Below, one piece after another: positions 30,777 through 37,435 of a DNA stretch of 37,435 nt. The DNA is from Rhodospirillales bacterium (GTDB lineage: Bacteria; Pseudomonadota; Alphaproteobacteria; Rhodospirillales; Shumkoniaceae), in NCBI GenBank assembly GCA_016776725.1, contig JADHSV010000033.1:1-37435 (forward strand), written 5' to 3'. A program made the position numbers and the translations under genes. The notes beneath the pieces were generated by a model that made no database searches, was not told the origin of the DNA, and saw only the letters and a program-made list of their open reading frames with translations. Positions within the stretch are counted from its first letter, which is position 1. Every line of letters begins with the position of its first letter.

Positions 30777-33700
30777 TCAGTTATTTGGCGTTTCGCCCAC
30801 GTCTTCCCGGCCCTCGAGGAAGCCGAACAGCTTCCTTAAGAACCCCGGCGCCAGAACGGACAGCGGGTTGACCTCGATTTTGGGAGATTCCGTCGGGCCA
30901 GTGATCTTGTAGGTGGCGGCGAATATCCCGCCGCCTTTTTCGCCGCCCGAGAAAATCTTGCCCAGAACCGGTATGTTCCCCAAAACCGAGTTGATAGCGT
31001 AAGCCGGAACGAGAGTTCCTTCGATATCGACGATGTCCGAGTAGGAGTAAATCTTTCCCGATGCTGTGAAGCCGAGGGAAACGCCGTTGGCGCGGGCCTC
31101 CATCAGGGTAATCACACCTTCATGCCGCGTAAACGGGACTTCCAGTTCCGTGAAGGCCAGTCCCTGGCCCTGCAACGCATCGACGATGCCCGTCAGCGAG
31201 AGAATGCTGACAAGGTGGGTTAGTGCCGGGGCGCGAATGATATGGAAATCGGCTACCGACATGCGGCCCCTTAGAGGACTGTCGTCGATTGTATCATCGA
31301 ACATGCCGGTGATTTTCAGGGACCCGCCAACCATGTTGTCGTAGTAACCGAAGGTACGCAGCGTATCTCCCGCGTCATCGCCCAAGATTGTCAGCAAGCG
31401 GTTGCCCTCGGGTCCGGGCTCTACGAGAAGCTCGATCTCTTTTTCATCTCCAACGTTGCCATTTAGCCGGACTGAACGCCAAATGCCGTTCTGGCGGGCA
31501 AGCGTTCCCTTGACCTTTTTGATTTCACTGGCGCTTCCAATCCACACCTCGTCCAATTCAATGGAAAAACTAAGGTCCGGTCCTGGCTGGTCATCGTCCG
31601 GGAGTTCCGCGTCAAGCGTGAACAGGTTGCCGAAAATCGGCGAGAAATCAAAACTGGGCCCGTGAACGGTTACCGTCCATCCGCCATCCTTGCCCGGTAT
31701 CAGCGCTCCCTTGACATCTGTTCGACCGAAAGCGATGCGATCAAGATCCACACGCGCCAATTTACCGTTTTCAAGATCGAACGCCGCCGATCCCTGGGCC
31801 GTCAAATCGCCCGCGGCAATGGAAAAAGCCGAAAGTTCCGTCACTTTACGGTCTTGCAAGGCCAGCTCGATTTGCGCCGTGCCCTCGGTCCCCGGCTGCT
31901 TGGACCAGCCGAATTGCGGCAACGTCAGGCTCGCCTGGGTAAGGTCGAGCGTCGCCGTCATCTTTTCATGGCCCGTCGCCAGAACATCCCAGCGAATTTC
32001 AGTACCGATGGCGCCTTGCATGAATTCTTCCGAGAACGGGGCGAAATCGAGTCCCAGTTCCTTTCTGATCTGGTCATCGTTGACCGCGCCGCGCAAGATG
32101 TAGGTGCCGCTGATGGGGGCCGTTTCGTCAAACGTTTTTTGCCATTCCAGCGTTCCGGGCATGGTTCCTAGATCAACCTTTCCCGAAACCGCCATGCCCT
32201 TGTTGTCGACCCGCAGTTCAAGTTCGCCGTTACGGATGTCGTGGCCGATAATGGCGTCGAAAACGGTGACGTCTGCCATTTTGGAAGCCGCCGTCACCTG
32301 TACGCGCTCCATCGTCAAACCGTGTTCCAGCATGAAATGAAGCCGCATGCGTGTGCTGGCGATGCCCTTGGAGGTCTTGGGATCGATGCCGATGGCCGAG
32401 GCCAGGCCAAGGGGCTCGTGATCAATCACCTCCAGCGCCCGGCCAAGGTCGCCCTGGAGGGTCAAGTCGGCATCCAGGAACTGATCGACCTGATCGAGCC
32501 CGGTGAACGACAACGTACCGCCGCCCGACGCCAGTCCATTGAGTTCGCCGCCGCTTAGCGCGATATCCAACTTGGTGAGATCAAAGGTAATCGTGCCATC
32601 AACCCCATGGGCCTTGGGCATCGGGGCCAGATAATCGACACTGACGTCTTCCAGGCGCATGTCGCCCGACAACGAGGCAATGTCGAGTTTTCCGTCATCT
32701 AACAGATTGGCGTCGATTTCCGCCCGTGCTTCAAGCAACGTTCCGTCGGAAAGGTTCGCCACAATCCAGTCGCGCGCATCCACGCCCCACGGTTTTGGCC
32801 AATAGGCGCCCACATGATCGACGGGGACGTTTTTGATGGTCCCCTCGCCCTTTACGGCGATGCCTTTCTTTCCCTCGATCAATTGCAGCCGGGCCTGAAG
32901 GGTTGCTCCGCCGAGAGCGGCCTCAGCGGATTTGATGTCGACACGCGTTGTTGCCGTGGACAGGCTGCCGCGGGCCTGAAGACGCATCAGCGGCACGCGA
33001 TGACCATTTGCCGACGGAAGCAGAACGCTTCCGTCTTTTCCCAGGTCCAGAACAAACTCGTCAAACTCTATCGTGTCGGCCTGTCCCAGGTATCGCCCGA
33101 AGGCCGCCATGCCTTTGACGTTAAGCCGTTGCGCAATCGGAGCCGGAATATCCAGCCGCCCGGCCCCCGAACGAAGATCGAAATCCACCGCCTCTATGGT
33201 GCCGTCCAGGGTCATACTGACCAGCAAGGTTCCGCCGATGGGTACGCCGACGGCGTCCAGCCCGCCAAGCTTCGGCGACAGTTTCGAGAAGACCGCCGGG
33301 ACGATATCGGAAAACTCGATGCCGAAATCAAGACGTCCCGACTCGCGCCGGTAGCCGCCCAGAAGGGTGACGTGCGCCAAACGCTTCTGGATTTCAAGAT
33401 TGAGCGAAAGCTCCCCGTCGATGCCGTTTTCGTCGCGGCGCAAATTGACCTCGGTGCTCGGCGCGTGCCAGGTCGTATCCAGCTTTTGATCGACAATAAA
33501 CAGGTCGGCTTCGCGAACCGAAATGCGTGACAGGTATCCAAGGGGTCCCGCTTCATCGGGTTTTTCCGCAAGGCGCGAAAGCAAGGCTATGGCAACCACG
33601 TCCGAGGCGGCATCGCCGGTACCGAAGGCCACGCCTAAGGATGCGTCCCGGCGGCGCACGATTTGAAGGCTGGGCCGGAAAAGTTCGATGGATCGGGGCG

Positions 33701-34031
33701 CGATGTCGCCGTGTAGCAGAGCCTCGGCGCTTAACGAAAACGAAAGCTCGGGCACCACCGCGACCGCCGCCCCACCGGGGCCGATGGCGCGCACATTCAG
33801 AATGCGAACGTCAACGGCGCGTTCCCAACCGGCCCAGGTCAGAATGGTGTCGTCGAAGCGCAGCTTGAAAGAGCCGTCGGGCGCGCTGAGCGCCTTTTCC
33901 ACATAGGGCGAAAGAAAGGCCAGCGAGATCGGTCCGGTGGACAGACGCCAAGCGAACAGCACGAATAAAATGGCCACCCCTGCGCCAAGGGCTCCAAGCA
34001 GTTGGACCAGTCCACGGAAAGCGCGTTGCAT
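30777..34031 (-). CDS. Large AsmA-like / DUF3971 envelope protein
   Basis: 1084 residues from ATG 34031; a GTG directly before it (34034) is also possible. One N-terminal transmembrane helix (about 10-28: LVQLLGALGAGVAILFVLFAW) anchors a very long beta-rich periplasmic body. The order matches the YhdP/AsmA-like group: a DUF3971 region in the N-terminal half and an AsmA-like C-terminal region near the end (LTHLVSILSLTGIVDALQGQGLAF, then GVSLGFTASGKIYSYSD). Members are thought to form groove-shaped bridges that move phospholipids between the membranes. That role is from the family, not shown here. It ends with a charged Glu/Gly tail. It is divergent from glnE, 80 bp apart. Confidence 0.88.
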   Translation of the reverse strand: MQRAFRGLVQLLGALGAGVAILFVLFAWRLSTGPISLAFLSPYVEKALSAPDGSFKLRFDDTILTWAGWERAVDVRILNVRAIGPGGAAVAVVPELSFSLSAEALLHGDIAPRSIELFRPSLQIVRRRDASLGVAFGTGDAASDVVAIALLSRLAEKPDEAGPLGYLSRISVREADLFIVDQKLDTTWHAPSTEVNLRRDENGIDGELSLNLEIQKRLAHVTLLGGYRRESGRLDFGIEFSDIVPAVFSKLSPKLGGLDAVGVPIGGTLLVSMTLDGTIEAVDFDLRSGAGRLDIPAPIAQRLNVKGMAAFGRYLGQADTIEFDEFVLDLGKDGSVLLPSANGHRVPLMRLQARGSLSTATTRVDIKSAEAALGGATLQARLQLIEGKKGIAVKGEGTIKNVPVDHVGAYWPKPWGVDARDWIVANLSDGTLLEARAEIDANLLDDGKLDIASLSGDMRLEDVSVDYLAPMPKAHGVDGTITFDLTKLDIALSGGELNGLASGGGTLSFTGLDQVDQFLDADLTLQGDLGRALEVIDHEPLGLASAIGIDPKTSKGIASTRMRLHFMLEHGLTMERVQVTAASKMADVTVFDAIIGHDIRNGELELRVDNKGMAVSGKVDLGTMPGTLEWQKTFDETAPISGTYILRGAVNDDQIRKELGLDFAPFSEEFMQGAIGTEIRWDVLATGHEKMTATLDLTQASLTLPQFGWSKQPGTEGTAQIELALQDRKVTELSAFSIAAGDLTAQGSAAFDLENGKLARVDLDRIAFGRTDVKGALIPGKDGGWTVTVHGPSFDFSPIFGNLFTLDAELPDDDQPGPDLSFSIELDEVWIGSASEIKKVKGTLARQNGIWRSVRLNGNVGDEKEIELLVEPGPEGNRLLTILGDDAGDTLRTFGYYDNMVGGSLKITGMFDDTIDDSPLRGRMSVADFHIIRAPALTHLVSILSLTGIVDALQGQGLAFTELEVPFTRHEGVITLMEARANGVSLGFTASGKIYSYSDIVDIEGTLVPAYAINSVLGNIPVLGKIFSGGEKGGGIFAATYKITGPTESPKIEVNPLSVLAPGFLRKLFGFLEGREDVGETPNN

Positions 34032-34111
34032 CACCGGTTGAATTCCGTCCTGTTCCTCGTCATCCTTACATCAATCCCGGCTTTGCACAACGTCTTGCAA
34101 CCGAAGGCTGG

Positions 34112-37108
34112 GTGGCGCAAGCAAAGGCCGTTTTGGATATGCATGAATTTGACCATCTGTCCAGTCATCTTCCGTCAGGCGCCGACCCCGAGCGTATTTC
34201 CCTTGGCCTAGAAAAGTGGAGCGAAGCCGTAGATGCCTGCGGCGATCCGGCTGTTTTGGCCTTTGCCAAGCGCCTGAATGAAAGCCCCGACGGCCAGCGT
34301 TTTCTTCGATCCGTTTTCGGCAACAGCCCCTACCTGACGATCTGCCTTTGCCAAGATCCGCATTTTACCATGCAGCTTCTAACGCGCGGATGGGATGCGG
34401 TCCATGCAAACATACTGGAAAACCTTTACAATTTGCGTAGCAACGCGGGCAATACTGCGGAAATTTCGCAAATATTGCGCATGGCGAAACGTCAGGCCGC
34501 TCTGACCATTGCGGCGGCGGATATCGCGGGCGCGTGGACGGTTCAGCGCGTAACCGAGGCTCTTTCGGATTTCGCCGATCATGCCATCAGCGCCGCCGCC
34601 GCCCATGTGCTGCGCGAAGCGGCGGCCAACGACGGCCTTCAACTGGCCCATACGGATGATCCGCAAAAAGGGTCGGGACTGGTTATTCTGGGCATGGGGA
34701 AGCTGGGATCGCGCGAGCTGAACTATTCCAGCGACGTCGATCTGATCGTTTTGTTCGACGCGGAAAAGATCGTCGTTCCCGATCCCGACCGCATTTTGAA
34801 AATTTTTGTCCGGTTGACGCGAAATCTGGTCAAGCTGCTGGATGAACGCACCCGCGACGGCTATGTCTTTCGTACCGATCTGCGCCTGCGCCCCGATCCG
34901 GCCTCGACGCCACCCGCCCTGTCGGTGCTGGCCGCGGAGCTATATTACGAGAGTTTGGGCCAAAACTGGGAACGCGCGGCCATGATCAAGGGCCGCCCGG
35001 TGGCGGGTGACCTGGAGGCCGGAGCCGAGTTCGTCAGGCGGCTGAAGCCCTATATCTGGCGCAAGCATCTGGACTTCGCCGCCATCCGAGACATTCATTC
35101 CATCAAGCGCCAGATCGATGCCCATCGAGGGGGCGGGGAAATCGCGGTTGCCGGGCATAATGTCAAGCTGGGGCGGGGCGGTATCCGCGAGATCGAGTTT
35201 TTCGTGCAGACCCAGCAATTGATCTGGGGCGGCAGGCAACCCGAATTGCGAACGCCCGGAACGCTCAGCGCCCTTTCGGGCTTGGCCAAGGCCGGTCATG
35301 TCGAGCAAACCACGGCCGACGAAATGGCGGCGTCATATTGTTTCCTGCGGCGCGTCGAACACCACATTCAAATGATCAATGACGAACAAACCCATACCGT
35401 GCCCCAGGCTCCCAAGTCCCTTGAAGGATTGGCGGTGTTTTTGGGGTATGCAGGCACACCCGAATTTTCCGTCGATCTGGAATTTCACCTGCGCCGCGTT
35501 GAAAGCCATTACGCCCATTTGTTCGAGGACGCGCCCGACCTTACGGCTGATGGAGCCGGCGAAGGCAATCTGGTTTTCACCGGCAGCGAGCCCGACCCGC
35601 AAACCCTGCGCACTTTGAAGGATATGGGGTTTGGCTCGGCCGAAACCGTGGATGCCGCCGTTCGCGGGTGGCATCATGGCCGCTATAGGGCCATGCGCAG
35701 CGCGCGGGCGCGCGAACTGCTGACCGAACTGATGCCCGAACTGCTGTCGCAACTGGCGAAAAACACGGAACCCGACGCTGCGTTGCGCAATTTCGATGCG
35801 TTCCTGTCGGCCTTGCCCGCGGGTGTTCAGTTGTTTTCCATGTTCTACGCCAACCCGCACCTGTTGGAACTGGTGGCCGAGATCATGGGCGGCGCGCCCC
35901 GGCTGGCCCGCCACCTGAGCCTGAAACCGACCATACTGGACAGCGTCCTTTCGGGCGATTTCTTCGACGCGCCACCGCCCAGCGGCGATCTTTCCATCGA
36001 ACTGACCTATCAGTTGTCGCAGGCCGAGGCCCTTGAAGAAGCGCTGGATATCAGCCGCCGATGGGCCCACGACCGGCAATTCCAGGTGGGTGTGCAGCTT
36101 CTGCGCGGTTATTTGGCGCCTCGGGCCGCGGCGGTCGCCTTCAGCAATATCGCGGACGCGGCGCTCAAGGGCCTTTATCCCATCGTCGAGACCGAGTTCG
36201 CGCGCCGGCACGGGCGCTTCGCCAATTCCGGCATGACGTGCATAGCCTTGGGCAAACTGGGTGGCCGGGAAATGACGCCCACGTCCGATCTGGACATCAT
36301 CTTCGTGTATGAAATTCCGCCTGATGTGGACGCGTCCGACGGGGATCGTCCCCTGCCGCCGAGCCAGTATTTCGCCCGCTTGAGCCAGCGCCTGATCAAC
36401 GCCGTCACCGCCCAGACCGCCGAAGGTACCTTGTTCGAGGTCGATATGCGGCTGCGGCCATCGGGGGCGGCGGGGCCCATCGCGTCGAGCCTGGAAGCCT
36501 TCGTCAAATACCACGAAGCCGAGGCCTGGACGTGGGAGCACATGGCCATGTCGCGTGCGCGCATTGTCTTCGGTCCCGATGAATTGCGGGCCAGGGTGGT
36601 AGGGGTCATCGGCGACACGCTGGAGCGCGAACGCGACGGGTCCGCTTTGCTGAACGATGTCGCCGACATGCGCGCGCGGATGGATGCCGAACATCACAGC
36701 GATTTCGTGTGGGAGGTCAAACACCGGCGCGGCGGGCTGGTGGATATCGATTTCATCGCCCAGTACCTGCAACTGCGCCACGCCCGCGATTGTCCGCAAA
36801 TCCTGTCACCCAACACCAGAACCGCGCTGCGCGCCCTGCGCGACAACGGTTATCTGGAACCGGCCATCGCCGACGAGCTGGTCGAGGCGCTGGACCTGTG
36901 GCAGGCCATCCAGAGCGTCCTGCGCCTGACCATCGAAGGCGTCCTGGATGCCGAACGCGAAGACGAAGTGACGCAAGGCTTGCAAAAAACCCTGGCCCAG
37001 GTCGGCGGCGCCCCGGACGCCGCCACGCTCAAGGAAAAAATGCAGTCCAGCGCCGCCCGATCCTACCGGCATTTCCAAAACATCATTGAAGCCCCGGCCG
37101 ATTCCTAA
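34112..37108 (+). CDS. glnE: Bifunctional glutamine synthetase adenylyltransferase/adenylyl-removing enzyme
   Basis: 998 residues from a GTG at 34112 with GAAGG upstream; ATG 34139 is an alternative. Two nucleotidyltransferase domains carry the paired motifs GMGKLGSRELNYSSDVDLI (about 194, deadenylylation half) and ALGKLGGREMTPTSDLDII (about 712, adenylylation half). Each ends in a metal-binding DxD-type pair. GlnE adds or removes AMP on glutamine synthetase in response to PII and glutamine. Length and domain order are normal. The gene is complete, ending ADS at 37108; the region after it is disturbed by a mobile element. Confidence 0.96.
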   Translation: MAQAKAVLDMHEFDHLSSHLPSGADPERISLGLEKWSEAVDACGDPAVLAFAKRLNESPDGQRFLRSVFGNSPYLTICLCQDPHFTMQLLTRGWDAVHANILENLYNLRSNAGNTAEISQILRMAKRQAALTIAAADIAGAWTVQRVTEALSDFADHAISAAAAHVLREAAANDGLQLAHTDDPQKGSGLVILGMGKLGSRELNYSSDVDLIVLFDAEKIVVPDPDRILKIFVRLTRNLVKLLDERTRDGYVFRTDLRLRPDPASTPPALSVLAAELYYESLGQNWERAAMIKGRPVAGDLEAGAEFVRRLKPYIWRKHLDFAAIRDIHSIKRQIDAHRGGGEIAVAGHNVKLGRGGIREIEFFVQTQQLIWGGRQPELRTPGTLSALSGLAKAGHVEQTTADEMAASYCFLRRVEHHIQMINDEQTHTVPQAPKSLEGLAVFLGYAGTPEFSVDLEFHLRRVESHYAHLFEDAPDLTADGAGEGNLVFTGSEPDPQTLRTLKDMGFGSAETVDAAVRGWHHGRYRAMRSARARELLTELMPELLSQLAKNTEPDAALRNFDAFLSALPAGVQLFSMFYANPHLLELVAEIMGGAPRLARHLSLKPTILDSVLSGDFFDAPPPSGDLSIELTYQLSQAEALEEALDISRRWAHDRQFQVGVQLLRGYLAPRAAAVAFSNIADAALKGLYPIVETEFARRHGRFANSGMTCIALGKLGGREMTPTSDLDIIFVYEIPPDVDASDGDRPLPPSQYFARLSQRLINAVTAQTAEGTLFEVDMRLRPSGAAGPIASSLEAFVKYHEAEAWTWEHMAMSRARIVFGPDELRARVVGVIGDTLERERDGSALLNDVADMRARMDAEHHSDFVWEVKHRRGGLVDIDFIAQYLQLRHARDCPQILSPNTRTALRALRDNGYLEPAIADELVEALDLWQAIQSVLRLTIEGVLDAEREDEVTQGLQKTLAQVGGAPDAATLKEKMQSSAARSYRHFQNIIEAPADS

Positions 37109-37318
37109 CCAAATTCCCCACGAACGAGCCCTAACGCCCGCCTTTCGGCGACCCGAATAGCGCCTAAAACCCAACTGAAAGACGAAGATGAGGATCGCGT
37201 CGAAGCTTTCAACGAGGCGGTTGGAGACGCGTGGGGGGAGAAAGCCGGTTGGGATGAGGACAGTCTCGAAAGTTTCAAGGAATTGTTCGGAATGATGGCT
37301 AGAGCCGGTTTAATTTAA
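37109..37318 (+). pseudogene. Orphan coding remnant after glnE (no start codon)
   Basis: The glnE reading frame stays open after its stop for 69 codons, then stops at TAA 37316-37318. The last part (LKDEDEDRVEAFNEAVGDAWG, then GWDEDSLESFKELFGMMARAGLI) has the composition of a real acidic helical protein. There is no ATG, GTG or TTG in the first two-thirds, so it cannot be an intact gene in this form. It may be the 3' end of a gene whose beginning was lost by deletion or insertion, perhaps linked to the transposase just downstream. Family not recognised. Confidence 0.35.
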
Positions 37319-37388
37319 TCAGAGTCGTTAAGGGGTTATCAATCTGATCTGTGATTCCGTCTTCTTGATGTTTTTTGAGGAGGCGGAC

Positions 37389-37435
37389 ATGTCCCATAGT
37401 TTTGGCGTGGATTTGCGGTTGCGGGTTCTCAAGGT
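37389..37435 (+). CDS. IS630-type transposase, N-terminal end only (continues beyond window)
   Basis: ATG 37389, preceded by GAGGAGG at seven bases, begins MSHSFGVDLRLRVLK and runs off the window. An opening S-x-D-L-R-x-R is typical of the helix-turn-helix start of IS630 family transposases. Only 15 codons are visible, so the family call is tentative. The left end of the element would lie somewhere in 37319-37388, but its inverted repeat and TA target duplication cannot be confirmed without the other end. Confidence 0.55.
   Translation, partial: MSHSFGVDLRLRVLK

Noticed and set aside
35333-36799. 488-codon minus-strand ORF opposite glnE
   Set aside because: Same reason; glnE is complete and unambiguous on the plus strand.
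1-37435. tRNA, rRNA, riboswitch or phage genes
   Set aside because: Reading the intergenic gaps gave no cloverleaf, conserved riboswitch core or phage structural gene; most gaps are under 150 bp.

Overview
The window reads as chromosomal DNA of an alphaproteobacterium, most likely a free-living (possibly marine) member of the Rhodospirillales. The pointers are GC-rich, codon-biased genes; an RNase E with an acidic insertion in its S1 region and a C-terminal GWW motif; an EipB/DUF1849 protein; a DUF1178-type zinc protein; and TRAP uptake genes. Genus-level assignment is inference. Coding density is very high, and several convergent pairs have touching or overlapping stop codons.

Layout. Positions 1-2577 (minus): the start of a class A penicillin-binding protein (cut by the window edge) and an AmiC-type amidase, divergent from rne (2992-5511). 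Positions 5538-12948 carry a PLP aminotransferase, a gamma-glutamyltransferase-like lipoprotein, an M48 protease with TPR repeats, a DUF3047-like lipoprotein, a DsbA-family oxidoreductase, a double-PDZ periplasmic protein and EipB, largely an envelope-maintenance set. Positions 13050-16152 are wecB-wecC-SDR, which make a UDP-ManNAcA-type sugar precursor.

Positions 16290-19915 form a compact four-gene operon: a membrane-anchored octaheme c-type cytochrome of the tetrathionate reductase (OTR) family, SoxY, SoxZ and a secreted triple-rhodanese protein, closed by a bidirectional terminator. No soxXA, soxB or soxCD is present, so this looks like an orphan periplasmic sulfur-carrier/redox module. 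It is the most interesting system in the window.

Positions 20025-28651 form a second module: an AllA-like ureidoglycolate lyase, a complete TRAP transporter (dctM, dctQ, dctP) and a class V (serine/aspartate-glyoxylate type) aminotransferase on the minus strand. Divergent from them are a 988-residue FAD/Fe-S 2-hydroxyacid dehydrogenase and an FCD-type GntR regulator. The divergent promoter region has several palindromes and a 14-codon leader ORF. The set suggests regulated uptake and oxidation of an organic acid through a glyoxylate-like node.

Positions 28648-37108 hold housekeeping genes: a short DUF1178-like zinc protein, thioredoxin, tyrS, a large AsmA/DUF3971 envelope protein and glnE. 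After glnE there is an orphan coding remnant with no start codon, then the first 15 codons of an IS630-type transposase at the window edge. No rRNA, tRNA, CRISPR array or replication origin was recognised.
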